A DNA stretch of 64,000 nucleotides, taken from positions 48,769 to 112,768 of the forward strand of contig NZ_QJKI01000010.1 of NCBI RefSeq assembly GCF_003201855.1. The letters run 5' to 3'. Within the stretch, counting starts at the first letter, position 1, and the number at the start of each line of letters is the position of its first letter. Shown here piece after piece: positions 45,244 through 56,195 of this stretch. Position numbers and translations under genes: made by a program. This DNA comes from Rivihabitans pingtungensis. GTDB taxonomy: Bacteria; Pseudomonadota; Gammaproteobacteria; Burkholderiales; Aquaspirillaceae. The notes under the pieces are model-generated. The model saw nothing but the letters and a program-made list of their open reading frames with translations. It was not told the origin of the DNA and ran no database searches.

Positions 45244-45549
45244 ATGAACGAAGACGTTCTGAAACGGGTGCAACAAAACCCGAAGTTCGCCGAGCTCGTC
45301 CACAAGAAGACGACATTTGGCTGGACGCTGTCGATTGTGATGCTGGCGATTTACTACGGCTTCATCCTGATCCTGGCTTTCGCGCCGAAATCGCTGGGCG
45401 CCTCGCTCAGCGGCGGCGTGACCACCCTCGGGATGCCGGTTGGCGTGTTGATCATCCTGTCGGCCTTCGTGCTGACCGGCATCTACGTGCGCCGCGCCAA
45501 CACCGAGTTTGACCAGCTCAACCAGGAAATCGTCGAGGAGTCCAAGTAA
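45244..45549 (+). CDS. yjcH: DUF485 membrane protein (YjcH-like)
   Basis: A 101-residue inner-membrane protein with two hydrophobic helices (WTLSIVMLAIYYGFILILAFAP and VGVLIILSAFVLTGIYV). It sits before actP, as yjcH does in the E. coli acs operon. A likely role is helping or stabilising the acetate permease; no activity is established. The start at 45244 follows an aaaggagg site. Its stop codon is directly followed by the actP ATG. Confidence 0.9.
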   Translation: MNEDVLKRVQQNPKFAELVHKKTTFGWTLSIVMLAIYYGFILILAFAPKSLGASLSGGVTTLGMPVGVLIILSAFVLTGIYVRRANTEFDQLNQEIVEESK

Positions 45550-47223
45550 ATGAATCGTTGGCTCAAATATGCAGGTTACGCCGCGCTGGCGCTCGCGCCA
45601 GTGGCGGCATTCGCCGCCGGGGATGCATTGCAGGGTGAAGTCAAGAAAGCCCCGTTGAACATCTCGGCCATCGTGATGTTTTTCGCCTTTGTGGCCTTCA
45701 CCCTGGGCATTACCTACTGGGCGGCGCGTCGCACCCGTTCGGCTTCCGATTTCTATACCGCTGGCGGCGGCATCACCGGCTTCCAGAATGGCCTGGCCAT
45801 CGCGGGCGACTACATGTCCGCCGCGTCGTTCCTGGGTATTTCCGCCATGGTGTTCGAAAAAGGCTACGACGGCCTGATCTACTCCATCGGCTTTCTGGTC
45901 GGCTGGCCGGTGATTCTGTTCCTGGTGGCCGAGCGTCTGCGCAACCTGGGCAAGTTCACCTTCGCTGACGTGGCTTCCTATCGCCTGAATCAAACCCATG
46001 TGCGCATCCTGGCGGCAACCGGCACCCTGGTGGTGGTGGCGCTGTACTTGATCGCCCAGATGGTGGGCGCCGGCAAGCTGATTCAACTGCTGTTCGGCAT
46101 GAACTACGCCTCCGCCGTGGTGCTGGTGGGTGTGCTGATGGTGCTGTACGTGATGTTCGGCGGCATGCTGGCCACCACCTGGGTGCAGATCATCAAAGCG
46201 GTGATCCTGCTGTCCGGCGCTTCGTTCATGGCCTTCATGGTGCTGGCCTCGGTCGGCTTCAGCCCGGAAGCGATGTTCAGCAAGGCTGTGGAAGTGCACG
46301 ACAAGCACGCCGCCATCATGGAGCCGGGCCAACTGGTGTCCAACCCGATTGACGCTGTGTCGCTGGGCCTGGCCCTGATGTTCGGCACCGCTGGCCTGCC
46401 GCACATCCTGATGCGCTTCTTTACCGTGTCCAACGCCAAAGAAGCCCGCAAATCGGTGTTCTTCGCCACTGGCTTCATCGGTTACTTCTACATCCTGACC
46501 TTCATCATCGGTTTTGGCGCCATCTTCCTGGTGGGCACCAACCCCGAGTTCAAGGACGCAGCCGGCAAGCTGATCGGCGGCAACAACATGGCTGCTGTGC
46601 ACCTGGCCAAGGCCGTGGGCGGCAACCTGTTCCTGGGCTTCATCTCGGCTGTGGCTTTCGCCACCATCCTGGCCGTGGTGGCAGGTCTGGCTCTGTCTGG
46701 CGCCTCTGCCGTGTCGCATGACCTGTACGCCTCGGTGATCAAGAAGGGCAAGGCTGACGAAGCTGCTGAAATGCGCGTGTCCAAGATCACCACTCTGGTG
46801 CTGGGCGTGATCGCCATCGTCCTGGGCATCATCTTCGAAAAGCAGAACATCGCCTTCATGGTGGGCCTGGCCTTCTCCATCGCCGCTTCGGCTAACTTCC
46901 CGGTGCTGTTCCTGTCCATGTTCTGGAAGGGTCTGACCACCCGTGGCGCTGTGGTGGGCGGCTTTGTCGGCCTGTTCTCCGCCGTGCTGCTGATCGTCCT
47001 CGGCCCGGCAGTGTGGGTTGACGTGATGGGCAACGCCAAGGGCTCGGCTCCGTTCGCTTACAAGAACCCGGCGCTGTTCTCCATGACCCTGGCCTTTGTG
47101 ACCACCTGGCTGGTGTCCGTGATGGACAACTCCAAGCAGGCTCAAGAAGAACGCAAGCTGTTTGACGCCCAGTTCGTCCGCGCCATGACCGGCATCGGTG
47201 CAGCTGGCGCCTCCAAGCACTAA
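45550..47223 (+). CDS. actP: Acetate (cation/acetate) permease
   Basis: A 557-residue sodium:solute symporter family protein with about thirteen membrane helices and a short signal-like start. [30 protein letters not shown] near residue 70 and [12 protein letters not shown] near 280 are family landmarks. It imports acetate and other short monocarboxylates. It lies between yjcH and acs, so uptake and activation of acetate are encoded together. Confidence 0.95.
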   Translation: MNRWLKYAGYAALALAPVAAFAAGDALQGEVKKAPLNISAIVMFFAFVAFTLGITYWAARRTRSASDFYTAGGGITGFQNGLAIAGDYMSAASFLGISAMVFEKGYDGLIYSIGFLVGWPVILFLVAERLRNLGKFTFADVASYRLNQTHVRILAATGTLVVVALYLIAQMVGAGKLIQLLFGMNYASAVVLVGVLMVLYVMFGGMLATTWVQIIKAVILLSGASFMAFMVLASVGFSPEAMFSKAVEVHDKHAAIMEPGQLVSNPIDAVSLGLALMFGTAGLPHILMRFFTVSNAKEARKSVFFATGFIGYFYILTFIIGFGAIFLVGTNPEFKDAAGKLIGGNNMAAVHLAKAVGGNLFLGFISAVAFATILAVVAGLALSGASAVSHDLYASVIKKGKADEAAEMRVSKITTLVLGVIAIVLGIIFEKQNIAFMVGLAFSIAASANFPVLFLSMFWKGLTTRGAVVGGFVGLFSAVLLIVLGPAVWVDVMGNAKGSAPFAYKNPALFSMTLAFVTTWLVSVMDNSKQAQEERKLFDAQFVRAMTGIGAAGASKH

Positions 47224-47299
47224 TCAGAAACTCAAGAAACAAGCCGCCGCGCTTTCGGGCGCGGTCGGCCTCCCCCCTGCACTACAAAGGAGCTACTGA

Positions 47300-49264
47300 A
47301 TGTCCACCATCGAATCCGTCCTGAAAGAAACTCGCAGCTTTGCGCCGAGCGATGCCTTCCGCCAAAAGGCCACCATCTCCGGCATGGAAGCCTACAACGC
47401 CCTGTGCGAGCAGGCCAATCAGGATTACGCCGGCTACTGGGGCGGCCTGGCGCGCGATCTGCTGACCTGGCACAAGCCGTTCACCCAGGTGTTCGACGAC
47501 AGCAATGCGCCGTTCTTCAAATGGTTTGCCGATGGTGAGCTCAACGTCTCCTACAACTGCATCGACCGTCATCTGGCGCAAAGCGCCGACAAAGTCGCGC
47601 TGATTTTTGAAGCCGACGGTGGCGAAGTCGAAAATATTACTTACGCCGAACTGCACCGCCGCGTGTGTCAGTTCGCCAACGGCCTGAAGAGCCTGGGCGT
47701 GGTCAAGGGTGACCGTGTGGTCATCTACATGCCGATGGTGGCCGAAGCCATTGTCGCCATGCAGGCTTGCGCCCGCATCGGCGCCATCCATTCCGTGGTG
47801 TTCGGCGGCTTCTCCGCCGGCGCCGTGAAAGACCGCATCGAAGACGCCGGCGCCAAGCTGGTGATCACCGCCAACGAAGGCCTGCGCGGCGGCAAGACCG
47901 TGCCGCTGAAGGCCACCGTGGACGAAGCGCTGGCCATGGACGGCACGGCTTCGGTGCAAAAAGTGGTGGTGTACCAACGCACCCCGACCCAGGTCGCCTG
48001 GACCGAAGGCCGCGACGTGTGCTGGACCGAGCTGACCAAAGACCAGCCGGTGAGCTGCGAACCGGAATGGATGAACGCCGAAGATCCGCTGTTCATCCTG
48101 TACACCTCCGGCTCCACCGGCAAGCCCAAGGGCATTCAGCACAGCACCGCCGGCTACCTGCTGGGCGCGATGAACTCCTTCCGCACCGTGTTCGACTTCA
48201 AGCAAGACGACGTTTACTGGTGCACGGCCGATGTGGGTTGGATCACCGGCCACTCCTACATCTGCTACGGCCCGCTGGCCAATGGCGCCACCCAGGTGGT
48301 GTTTGAAGGCGTGCCGACCTACCCGAACGCCTCGCGCTTCTGGCGCATGATTCAAGACCACAAGGTCTCGATCTTCTACACCGCCCCGACCGCCATCCGC
48401 TCGCTGATCAAGCTGGGTTCCGACCTGCCGAACCAGTTCGACCTGTCCAGCCTGCGCCTGCTGGGCACCGTGGGTGAGCCGATCAATCCGGAAGCCTGGA
48501 TGTGGTACTACGAAGTGGTGGGCGGCAGCCGTTGCCCGATCGTGGACACCTGGTGGCAAACCGAGACCGGCTCGGCGATGATCGCCCCGCTGCCGGGCGC
48601 TGTGCCGACCAAGCCGGGTTCTTGCACCCTGCCGCTGCCGGGCATCATCGCTGACATCGTTGACGAATCCGGCGCCCAGGTTGAGCCGGGCCGTGGCGGT
48701 TTCCTGGTGATCAAGAAGCCGTTCCCGTCGCTGGTGCGCACCATCTGGGGTGACCCGGACCGCTTCAAGAAAACCTACTTCCCGGAAGAGTTCAACGGCC
48801 AATACTACCTGGCTGGCGACTCGGCCAACCGCGACGAAAACGGCTACTTCTGGATCATGGGCCGCATCGACGACGTGCTGAACGTGTCCGGCCACCGTCT
48901 GGGCACCATGGAAATCGAATCCGCCCTGGTGGCCAACCCGCTGGTGGCCGAAGCCGCCGTGGTGGGCAAGCCGCACGATGTGAAGGGCGAAGCCGTGGTG
49001 GCCTTCGTGGTGCTCAAGGGCGCTCGTCCGGAAGGCGAAGAAGCCAAGAAGATTGCCGCTGAACTGAAAGCCTGGGTGGCCCACGAAATCGGCAAGATCG
49101 CCCAGCCGGACGACATCCGCTTTGGCGAAAACCTGCCCAAGACCCGTTCCGGCAAGATCATGCGCCGCCTGCTGCGCTCCATCGCCAAGGGCGAAGAGAT
49201 CACCCAGGACGTGTCCACCCTGGAAAACCCGCACATCCTGGGCCAGCTGAAAGACGCTGTGTAA
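47300..49264 (+). CDS. acs: Acetyl-CoA synthetase
   Basis: A 654-residue AMP-forming ligase that makes acetyl-CoA from acetate, ATP and CoA. The P-loop-like [16 protein letters not shown] lies near residue 265 and [10 protein letters not shown] near 415. The C-terminal [12 protein letters not shown] contains the lysine that is acetylated to switch off the enzyme in other bacteria. A good ribosome-binding site (aaggagctactg) precedes it; it is 76 bases after actP and shares its codon preference. Confidence 0.97.
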   Translation: MSTIESVLKETRSFAPSDAFRQKATISGMEAYNALCEQANQDYAGYWGGLARDLLTWHKPFTQVFDDSNAPFFKWFADGELNVSYNCIDRHLAQSADKVALIFEADGGEVENITYAELHRRVCQFANGLKSLGVVKGDRVVIYMPMVAEAIVAMQACARIGAIHSVVFGGFSAGAVKDRIEDAGAKLVITANEGLRGGKTVPLKATVDEALAMDGTASVQKVVVYQRTPTQVAWTEGRDVCWTELTKDQPVSCEPEWMNAEDPLFILYTSGSTGKPKGIQHSTAGYLLGAMNSFRTVFDFKQDDVYWCTADVGWITGHSYICYGPLANGATQVVFEGVPTYPNASRFWRMIQDHKVSIFYTAPTAIRSLIKLGSDLPNQFDLSSLRLLGTVGEPINPEAWMWYYEVVGGSRCPIVDTWWQTETGSAMIAPLPGAVPTKPGSCTLPLPGIIADIVDESGAQVEPGRGGFLVIKKPFPSLVRTIWGDPDRFKKTYFPEEFNGQYYLAGDSANRDENGYFWIMGRIDDVLNVSGHRLGTMEIESALVANPLVAEAAVVGKPHDVKGEAVVAFVVLKGARPEGEEAKKIAAELKAWVAHEIGKIAQPDDIRFGENLPKTRSGKIMRRLLRSIAKGEEITQDVSTLENPHILGQLKDAV

Positions 49265-49329
49265 TTGATGTGTTTTACCTTCCGGCTCGCGCCTGCCCGG
49301 CGAGCTGGAAGTCCGTTTCCCTGCGATTG

Positions 49330-49371
49330 CCGCGCCTTGTCCGGGTTTTCCGGACAGGTGCGGTTTTTTTT
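49330..49371 (+). terminator. acs operon terminator
   Basis: ccgcgccttgtccgg pairs, with small mismatches, with ccggacaggtgcgg and is followed by eight T residues. Confidence 0.8.
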
Positions 49372-49398
49372 GTTTGTGTGGCTGATCTGCATAGTCAG

Positions 49399-49494
49399 CG
49401 TGGCGAACAACCCCCTCTTGGCGTTGTTGCACCACTTTGCCACTTTATACTGCCCGAAACCGCGTGCACTGGGCTGAGTTTTGTGAATCGCTTT
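49399..49494. repeat. Decayed copy of the palindromic repeat
   Basis: gtggcgaacaaccccc...ctggcgttgttgc...gagttttgtgaatcgctttt keeps the outline of both arms and the ggcgttgttg box, but with many substitutions. The rest of the gap to clsB shows nothing recognisable. Confidence 0.5.
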
Positions 49495-49577
49495 TAAAAA
49501 ACGATGACAGCATTCCTGAAGTCTGACGTCATGGTCTGTTGGCCATTTGACCGGGTTTCACCACGCAAGCCTGCTTC

Positions 49578-50771
49578 TCACTCCTGATAATACCCCCCAC
49601 CATACCCCGACACCTGAATCCCGGCGCGCACCAGGCCGTAGCACAGCCACACCAGCGCGCGTTTGGGCAGGGAGGCTTGTGTCAGCTCCTGCGGGGCCAC
49701 TTGGCGGGCGTGGCGCTGGATTTTGTGCAGCATGTGCCGGCGCAGGCCTTGGGCAAAGTCGGCGTGCTGGATTTGCAGATTGGCCTCGCGCGCCAGCAGC
49801 AGGCTGAACGGGTCGATATTGGACGAGCCGACCATGGTCCAGCGCCGGTCGATCACCGCCACTTTGGCGTGCATATACCCCGCCTGGTATTCGTGGATTT
49901 CAATCCCGCTATTGAGAAAATCCCGGTACAGCATGCGGGTGGCGTAGTGCAGGATGGCGTGGTCCACCCGGCCTTGCAGCAGCAGCTTGACCTTTACCCC
50001 GCGCCGGGCGGCGTCGCATAGCGCGTGGCGCAGGCGCAGGCCGGGCAAAAAGTAGGCATTGGCGATCAGGATTTCGTGCTGGGCGCGGCGGATTTGCCGC
50101 AGATAGCTTTGCTCGATGGACAGCCGGTGGCGGCCGTTGTCGCGCACCAACAGCCGGGCGGATTGCACGCCGGCCGGCCGGGTGTCGGCGTGCAGCTCCT
50201 GGCTCTTGCTCAATAAGCGGGTAAGCGCCTGCGGGCCGCGCGCCACCAGTGGGCCAAAGGCCACGCTCAGCCACAGCTGGCGCATGGTGTGCTGAATATC
50301 GGCCACCACCGGGCCGCATACGCGCACGGCGTAGTCGTAGCGCGGCGCGTCTTCCGGGCCGGCGTTGTCGCGGTCGTCGTGCAGATTGATGCCGCCGACA
50401 AACGCGGTGTGGGCGTCGATCAGCGCCAGTTTACGGTGCAGGCGGCGCAGGCGGCTGCGGCGCGGCCACCAGCGCAGCACCTCGGGGCGAAAAAACCGCA
50501 CATTCACCCCGGCCGCGCGCAGGGCGTCCAGCCAGTGATCAGGAAAATCCGCACAGCCAAAGCCATCCAGCAGCACATTGACTTCCACCCCGCGACGGGC
50601 GGCGGCCATCAGCGCGCGGGCAATGCGCTCGCCGGTGGCGTCGATGCGAAAGATATAGGTCTCCAGCTGGATTTGCCGCCGGGCGGCGTTCAGGCTGGCC
50701 AGCAGCGCCGGAAAAAACTCGGCGCCGTCGCACAGCAAAGTCACCGCATTGTGGCGCCACAGCCGGCCCAT
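49578..50771 (-). CDS. clsB: Cardiolipin synthase B-like phospholipase D protein
   Basis: A 397-residue protein with two phospholipase D HKD motifs: HRKLALIDAHTAFVGGINLHDD (about residue 126) and HAKVAVIDRRWTMVGSSNID (about 305). It lacks the N-terminal membrane helices of ClsA, as ClsB of E. coli does. It is expected to form cardiolipin from phosphatidylglycerol and another phospholipid. An EEP-phosphatase gene lies four bases upstream, the same pairing as E. coli ybhP-clsB. The start at 50771 is preferred over an in-frame upstream one. Confidence 0.88.
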   Translation of the reverse strand: MGRLWRHNAVTLLCDGAEFFPALLASLNAARRQIQLETYIFRIDATGERIARALMAAARRGVEVNVLLDGFGCADFPDHWLDALRAAGVNVRFFRPEVLRWWPRRSRLRRLHRKLALIDAHTAFVGGINLHDDRDNAGPEDAPRYDYAVRVCGPVVADIQHTMRQLWLSVAFGPLVARGPQALTRLLSKSQELHADTRPAGVQSARLLVRDNGRHRLSIEQSYLRQIRRAQHEILIANAYFLPGLRLRHALCDAARRGVKVKLLLQGRVDHAILHYATRMLYRDFLNSGIEIHEYQAGYMHAKVAVIDRRWTMVGSSNIDPFSLLLAREANLQIQHADFAQGLRRHMLHKIQRHARQVAPQELTQASLPKRALVWLCYGLVRAGIQVSGYGGGYYQE

Positions 50772-50775
50772 GCGC

Positions 50776-51531
50776 TTACTCCGGCAACAAGGTGGCCGAC
50801 AGCGGCAGGTGATCAGACAGCTGCGCCCACGGCGCGCCGTGATGCACCTGCGCCTGGGTGACACGCAGGCCACGGGTGTAAATGCGGTCCAGCGTCAGCA
50901 TGGGCAGCCGCGCCGGGTAGCTGCGCGCATGCGCGCCGTGCAGGGTGTGAAACACCTCGCTCAGGCCCAGCTCGCCGGCCAGCAGATCATTGGCCTGGGC
51001 GCGCCAGTCGTTGAAATCACCGGCGATGATCAGCGCATGCTCGGCCGGCACGGCGTGGGCGATGTAGTCGCGCAGCGCGGCAAACTGTTTTTTGCGGTCG
51101 CGCGCCAGCAGGTTAAGGTGCACGCACAGCGCGGTCAGCCCGCTGTGCCAGCCGGGCGGGCGAAAATCGCAATGCAGCACGCCGCGCGATTCAAAGCGGT
51201 TGACCGAAATATCCCGGTTGCACCAGTGCTCAACCGGCAGCCGCGACAAAATGGCGTTGCCGTGGTGGCCGTGTTCGTGCGCGCAGTTCAGCCCATAGGT
51301 GGCGCGGGCGTGCAGCTGGCGGGCCAGGTATTGGTGCTGCGCCTCGGCCGGCCAGTCGGCAAAGCGTTGGGCGCGCGCGCTGTGCCGGCCTTGCACCTCT
51401 TGCAAAAACACCACGTCGGCGGCCAGGGTTTTCAGGCTGCGGGCGATGTCGGGCAGGCGCAGCCGGGTGTTCAGCGGGCTTAAGCCCTTGTGCATATTGT
51501 AGGTGGCGATGTGCAGGGCGTGGGCGGTCAT
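50776..51531 (-). CDS. Endonuclease/exonuclease/phosphatase family protein (YbhP-like)
   Basis: A 251-residue metal-dependent hydrolase of the EEP fold. IATYNMHKGLSPLNTR, FLQEVQG, GNAILSRLPV, IAGDFNDWRAQ and SDHLPLSATL carry the conserved Asn, Glu, Asp and His residues. Substrate unknown; relatives include DNases, phosphodiesterases and inositol phosphatases. Adjacent clsB suggests a lipid phosphodiester. The start at 51531 shares one base with the nudB stop (TGATG); the longer frame is antisense-like. Confidence 0.85.
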   Translation of the reverse strand: MTAHALHIATYNMHKGLSPLNTRLRLPDIARSLKTLAADVVFLQEVQGRHSARAQRFADWPAEAQHQYLARQLHARATYGLNCAHEHGHHGNAILSRLPVEHWCNRDISVNRFESRGVLHCDFRPPGWHSGLTALCVHLNLLARDRKKQFAALRDYIAHAVPAEHALIIAGDFNDWRAQANDLLAGELGLSEVFHTLHGAHARSYPARLPMLTLDRIYTRGLRVTQAQVHHGAPWAQLSDHLPLSATLLPE

Positions 51532-51989
51532 CAGGCGGGCTGGGCGGCGCGGGCCAGCCGCGCGGGCAGCAGGCGGATGGCGTCGGCGTTGGACGGAGAA
51601 AACACCTGCTCGGCGGCGGCTTGCCAGGGCAGCCAGCGCCAGGCCAGATGCTCGCGCGGCGCCAGCGTCACCGCCAGCGGCGCCGGCAGCATCAGGCCCA
51701 GGACGTGTTCGGTGTTGTGGGTGACGCCGTCCGGGTAGCGGTGGCGCCATTTGGGGTAGATTTCATAGCGGTTTTGCACGCCCCAGTCGCTCAGCACATA
51801 GTGGTTGGCGTCCAGGCCGGTTTCTTCGTGCAGCTCACGCCGGGCGGTTTGCAGCGGGGTTTCTTCGCCCTCGCGGCTGCCGGTCACCGATTGCCAGGAG
51901 CCGGGGTAATCGGCCCGCTCCAGCAGCAGCACCTGCAAATCGGCGGTGTGCACCACCACCAGCACGGAAATCGGTTGCTTATTGCCCAT
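51531..51989 (-). CDS. nudB: Dihydroneopterin triphosphate diphosphatase (NUDIX)
   Basis: A 152-residue NUDIX hydrolase. The Nudix box is GSREGEETPLQTARRELHEETGL (about residues 37-59), and SVLVVVHTADLQVLLLERADYPGSWQSVTG is typical of NudB, which removes pyrophosphate from dihydroneopterin triphosphate in folate synthesis. The ARG/WRHRYPDGVTHNTEHV region also matches. It sits in a tight cluster, four bases downstream of a response-regulator gene. Confidence 0.9.
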   Translation of the reverse strand: MGNKQPISVLVVVHTADLQVLLLERADYPGSWQSVTGSREGEETPLQTARRELHEETGLDANHYVLSDWGVQNRYEIYPKWRHRYPDGVTHNTEHVLGLMLPAPLAVTLAPREHLAWRWLPWQAAAEQVFSPSNADAIRLLPARLARAAQPA

Positions 51990-51992
51990 GGA

Positions 51993-52607
51993 TCACGGCT
52001 CCTGACGCAGGCTGGACAGCCGGCCGGCCAGCTCGACGGCAGATTTGACCGCCATTTTTTCCAGCACGCGCGCGCGGTGGACTTCGACGGTCTTGATGCT
52101 GATGTCCAGCGCCTCGGCGATTTGCTTGTTCAGCTTGCCGTCCAGAATCAGCGCCATCACCTCGCGCTCGCGCTCGGTCAGCTGGCGCAGCTGAGCTTCC
52201 AGCTGGTGGCGGCTGGCCAGGGCGGCGCGGGCGCTGACATCGCGCTCCAGCGCGGCTTCCACCCGCTCGATCAACACGACGTCGTCGAAGGGTTTTTCCA
52301 AAAAATCCACCGCGCCCATTTTCAGCGCCGACACCGCCAGCGGCACATCGGCGTGGCCGGTCAAAAAAATCGCTGGTGGGCAATAGGGCTGGCTGGCCAA
52401 GAGTTTTTCAAACAAGGCCAGGCCGTTGATCGGCGCCATGCGCACGTCCAGCACCAGGCAGCCGATGCGCTCGACGTCAAACGCCGCCAGCAGCGCCTCG
52501 CCCGAGGCAAAGCTCAGCGTGGGCAGGCCTTTGGAGCTGAACAACCAGGACAGCGCATCGCGCACAGCTTCGTCGTCATCGACAATCGCCACACTGCGTG
52601 GATTCAT
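51993..52607 (-). CDS. FixJ/NarL-type response regulator
   Basis: A 204-residue two-component regulator. The receiver domain has the acid pair at Asp10-Asp11, the phosphorylation site Asp54 in LVLDVRM, FLTGHAD and EKPFDD. The C-terminal LuxR helix-turn-helix reads LTEREREVMALILDGKLNKQIAEALDISIKTVEVHRARVLEKM. No histidine kinase adjoins it, so the partner is elsewhere. Its start overlaps the mscS stop by four bases (ATGA), so it is expressed with the lol-mscS genes. Confidence 0.9.
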   Translation of the reverse strand: MNPRSVAIVDDDEAVRDALSWLFSSKGLPTLSFASGEALLAAFDVERIGCLVLDVRMAPINGLALFEKLLASQPYCPPAIFLTGHADVPLAVSALKMGAVDFLEKPFDDVVLIERVEAALERDVSARAALASRHQLEAQLRQLTEREREVMALILDGKLNKQIAEALDISIKTVEVHRARVLEKMAVKSAVELAGRLSSLRQEP

Positions 52608-53905
52608 GTGGGCTCGCCCCCCTGAGTTGGTTGGGATGGGTTGAGGATGCGCACTTCCCGCTGCGGAAACGGCATGCCGATGCCGGCCTGGGCAAAGCGG
52701 CGCCAGATTTCCAGGTTCACCGCCGAGCGCAGGCCCAGCAGGCCGTTTTCCGGGTCGCCGCACCACACGCCCAGCTCCAGATTGATGCCATTCTCGGCAA
52801 ACGCCGCCACAAATGCCGCCGGCGCCGGGTCTTTTTGCACGCGCGACACCGCATCGGCTGCTTCGCGCAGCACGCGCAAGGCCAGGTCCAGATCCGTGCC
52901 GTAGGCCACCTGCACCGGAATCGACAGCCAGATGGCCTTGTCCGAATACGATTGATTCACCACGGTATTGGCAATCAGCGTGTCGTTCGGCACCAGCGCC
53001 TCCGAGCCGTCGGCCCCTTTGAGCACGGTGTAGCGGGCGGTGATCTGGCTGATATAACCCACCCGGTTGTCGATGCTGACGCGGTCGCCAATGCGGATCG
53101 AGCGCTCCAGCAGGATGATAAAACCGGACACATAATTGCTGGCGATTTTTTGCAGGCCAAAGCCCAGGCCCACGCCCAGCGCGCCGCCGAAGACCGACAA
53201 CACGGTGAGATCAATGCCCACCACCGGCAAGGCAATCAGCACGCCCAGCACCACCAGCAGGGTGCGCGACAGATTGACCAGCACAATGCGCAGATTCATA
53301 TCCAGGTGATTAAAGCCCAGCACGCGCTTTTCGATGATGCGCGACACCCACATCGATGCCAGGATAATGGCGATCAGCCAGAACACCCCGTTCAGCAGCA
53401 TCCAGGCGGACAGCTTGGTCTTACCGACATGAAAAGCGATCGAATCCAGCCAATCCACCAGAAAATCATCCAGCCCCACGCCCCAGCTGATGTAGCTGAT
53501 CCATAAGGTCCAGGCCACCAATTGCTCGGCGCTGCGCTCCAGCTTGCCGGCTGGCAGCACGCGCTTGATGCAGGCAGCCAGCACACGGGTGATGGCCATC
53601 CAGCCCATCACCGCGGTCTGGATCAGCATCCAGCCGCTGGGCTCACCCCACTGCCGGTGCAGCACATGCGCCAGCCCCAGGCCAGCGGCGGCCAGCAGCG
53701 GGAAACTTACTCGCTGCAGCACATAAGGCAAAAAGCGCTCGGCGTGCACATCGTCGGCTGCCATCCAGCGGGTAAACCGTCGCGCCAGCCACCAGGCCAG
53801 CAGGGCCCAGGCCAAGCCTAGCGCCAGATCCAGTTGCGCCTGCGGTTCGGCCAAGGTAGCCAGCAGGGCTTCAAAAGATTGGTTGCGTGGATTCAACGCG
53901 CTCAT
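52604..53905 (-). CDS. MscS-family mechanosensitive channel
   Basis: A 433-residue inner-membrane channel that releases solutes on hypo-osmotic shock. Several helices occupy the first ~215 residues. The pore-lining helix and beta domain follow: [40 protein letters not shown], then [28 protein letters not shown]. It is longer than E. coli MscS (286) and resembles MscK/YbdG-type intermediates. ATGA overlaps join it to lolD upstream and to the regulator downstream. Confidence 0.92.
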   Translation of the reverse strand: MSALNPRNQSFEALLATLAEPQAQLDLALGLAWALLAWWLARRFTRWMAADDVHAERFLPYVLQRVSFPLLAAAGLGLAHVLHRQWGEPSGWMLIQTAVMGWMAITRVLAACIKRVLPAGKLERSAEQLVAWTLWISYISWGVGLDDFLVDWLDSIAFHVGKTKLSAWMLLNGVFWLIAIILASMWVSRIIEKRVLGFNHLDMNLRIVLVNLSRTLLVVLGVLIALPVVGIDLTVLSVFGGALGVGLGFGLQKIASNYVSGFIILLERSIRIGDRVSIDNRVGYISQITARYTVLKGADGSEALVPNDTLIANTVVNQSYSDKAIWLSIPVQVAYGTDLDLALRVLREAADAVSRVQKDPAPAAFVAAFAENGINLELGVWCGDPENGLLGLRSAVNLEIWRRFAQAGIGMPFPQREVRILNPSQPTQGGEPT

Positions 53906-54603
53906 TGCGCCATCTCCTTGGCGTCCACCAGCCGGCCGTCTTCCAGGGTCAGCACCCGGCCGGTCTGGCGCGCCATCTCGCGGTCGTGGGTGACAATCAC
54001 CAGGCTGGTGTTCAGGCTGGCGTTCAGCTCCAGCATCAATTCGAACACCCGCCGGGCGGTGGCGTGGTCCAGATTGCCGGTGGGCTCGTCGGCCAGCACG
54101 CAGGCCGGCTCGGTGACCAAGGCGCGCGCCAGCGCCGCCCGCTGACGCTCGCCGCCGGACAATTCGCCCGGCTTATGCTGCAAGCGCGCTGCCAGGCCCA
54201 CTTTGTCCAGCATGGCCGCCGCGCGCGCGCTGGCCTCTTTGCCGGGCAGGCGGCGAATCAGCAGCGGCATCATCACGTTTTCCAGCGCGGTGAATTCTGG
54301 CAATAGATGGTGAAACTGATAGACAAAGCCCAGCGCGCGGTTGCGCAGCGCGCCGCGCGCCGCCTCGCCCAGATTGGACAGCAACTGGCCCTGCACGCGG
54401 ATTTCGCCGCTGCTGGGCGCATCCAGCCCGCCCAACAGGTGCAAGAGCGTGCTCTTGCCCGAGCCAGAGGCGCCGACAATGGCGATGCGCTCGCCGGCCG
54501 CCACCTGCAAATTGACATCGGCCAACACGCTGACCTTCAGCGGGCCTTCCTGATAAATGCGGCTGACATGGCTGGCCACCAGCACAGGAACCTGATCACT
54601 CAT
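53902..54603 (-). CDS. lolD: Lipoprotein-releasing system ATP-binding protein LolD
   Basis: A 233-residue ABC ATPase that powers release of outer-membrane lipoproteins from the inner membrane to LolA. Walker A is [19 protein letters not shown], the LolD-type Q-loop region is [18 protein letters not shown], the signature [15 protein letters not shown], and Walker [12 protein letters not shown]. It overlaps lolC by eight bases and mscS by four. Confidence 0.95.
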   Translation of the reverse strand: MSDQVPVLVASHVSRIYQEGPLKVSVLADVNLQVAAGERIAIVGASGSGKSTLLHLLGGLDAPSSGEIRVQGQLLSNLGEAARGALRNRALGFVYQFHHLLPEFTALENVMMPLLIRRLPGKEASARAAAMLDKVGLAARLQHKPGELSGGERQRAALARALVTEPACVLADEPTGNLDHATARRVFELMLELNASLNTSLVIVTHDREMARQTGRVLTLEDGRLVDAKEMAQ

Positions 54604-55840
54604 AGCGCAGCGCCTCCGCCGGTTGCGTGCGCGAGGCGCGCCAGCTGGGGTAAAGCGTGGCCAGCAAGGCCAACAGCAGGGAAATCACCGTGATGGTCAG
54701 CACATCGCCCGGCAACACGTCAGACGGCAGTTTGTCGATCAAGTACACCTCGGAAGAAAAAATCTTGCTGCCCAGCAGCCGTTCGATGGCCGGCACCAGC
54801 ACATCCAGATTCAGCGCCACCAGCACGCCGCCGCCCACGCCGCACAGCGTGCCAATCAGGCCGGACAACGCGCCCTGAATGACAAAAATGCGCATGATCG
54901 AGCCTGGCGCCGCGCCCAGCGTGCGCAAGATGGCGATGTCGGCCTGTTTGTCGGTCACGGTCATGATCAGCGTGGACACCAGATTAAACGCCGCCACGGC
55001 GACAATCAGCGTCAGAATGATGAACATCATGCGTTTTTCGATCTGCACCGCCCGAAAATAACTGGCGTGCTGGTCGGTCCAGTCGGTCAGATACATATCG
55101 TAAGTGAGCTTGGGCGCCAAGGCATGCTTGACCGCCGGCGCCAGCATCAAATCATTCAGCTTGAGCCGCACCCCGGACACGGCGTCGTCCAGGCGGAATA
55201 ACGTCTGCGCGTCTTTCAGCTGGATCATCGCCAGCGAGGCGTCGTATTCAAACATATCCACCTTGAACACCCCCACCACGGTGAACTGCTTGAGCCGGGG
55301 CATCATCCCGGCCGGGGTGATCTGCCCTTGCGGGGTGATCAGCGTCACCTTGTCGCCACGGCCCACCCCCAGCTGCCGCGCCAGCTCGACGCCCAGCACA
55401 ATGCCAAAGCCGCCTGGCTGCAAATCGCTGAGCTGGCCCACCAGCATCTTGTGGCCGACGTCCACCACGGTGTTTTCTGCCTCGGGCAGCACGCCGCGCA
55501 CCATCGCCCCACGCACATTCGGCCCCACCGACAGCAGGCCCTGCGCCGACACAAACGGCGCGCTGGCCGTCACCCGCGCATCCTGACGCGCCACCGCCAT
55601 GGCGCCGCGCCAGTTGTCCAGCCGGTTGTTCATGCCGGTGATTTCCAGATGCGAGGCCACGCCCAGAATGCGGCCACGGATTTCTTTCTGAAAACCGTTC
55701 ATCACCGACAGCACAATAATCAGCGCCGCCACACCCAGGGCGATGCCGACAATGGAAATCAGGGAAATAAAAGAAATAAAGCTATTGCGCCGCTTGGCGC
55801 GCAGATAACGCAGCCCGATCAGGGTTTCGAATGAAGTCAT
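54596..55840 (-). CDS. lolC: Lipoprotein-releasing system permease LolC/LolE
   Basis: A 414-residue permease with one N-terminal and three C-terminal membrane helices around a large periplasmic domain. Hallmarks are [47 protein letters not shown] at the start and [28 protein letters not shown] near 275. Only one LolC/E-type gene is present beside lolD, so the transporter may use two copies of the same subunit (LolF-like). The start at 55840 fits the family ([13 protein letters not shown]). Confidence 0.94.
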   Translation of the reverse strand: MTSFETLIGLRYLRAKRRNSFISFISLISIVGIALGVAALIIVLSVMNGFQKEIRGRILGVASHLEITGMNNRLDNWRGAMAVARQDARVTASAPFVSAQGLLSVGPNVRGAMVRGVLPEAENTVVDVGHKMLVGQLSDLQPGGFGIVLGVELARQLGVGRGDKVTLITPQGQITPAGMMPRLKQFTVVGVFKVDMFEYDASLAMIQLKDAQTLFRLDDAVSGVRLKLNDLMLAPAVKHALAPKLTYDMYLTDWTDQHASYFRAVQIEKRMMFIILTLIVAVAAFNLVSTLIMTVTDKQADIAILRTLGAAPGSIMRIFVIQGALSGLIGTLCGVGGGVLVALNLDVLVPAIERLLGSKIFSSEVYLIDKLPSDVLPGDVLTITVISLLLALLATLYPSWRASRTQPAEALRYE

Positions 55841-56195
55841 GACACCATCGCCACGCGGGCGGGAAGTTGCGGGGAATGCGCGCGGCCAGGGCCGAACACC
55901 ACACGGCGTATTATGCCCATGTCGATGAGGGTCGGCGAGTGTAATACCCTGGCGGCGTCCCTGTAGCAGACCGCCACCGCGCGGCTGGGGTTCCCTCCCC
56001 GGCGTACTGAGCACACCGGCACAATCGGGCGGGCTTACTCTGGAACGGCTGGGCAGCAGGGGTGTGGTGTGCACCCAAGCGACCATCCCGACACGCCCAC
56101 ACAACGCTTAACACGCCTGACCCAGACCGCCACGTCGGGTTTTGTGAGCTGCGCCAAAAAACGGCAGCCCTGCGACAGACGAGCGGCTACGTGTC
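55841..56195. other. Intergenic region upstream of lolC
   Basis: 355 bases that hold the promoter of the seven-gene cluster and a decayed half of the palindromic repeat at 56108-56153. No gene was recognised; open frames here look like chance. Confidence 0.5.
56108..56153. repeat. Decayed half copy of the palindromic repeat
   Basis: aacacgcctgacccagaccgcca followed by cgtcgggttttgtgagctgcgcc resembles the right half of the family (gcctagccaggaccgct...gggttttgtgagcg). It is close to the 3' end of the antiporter gene. Confidence 0.45.
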
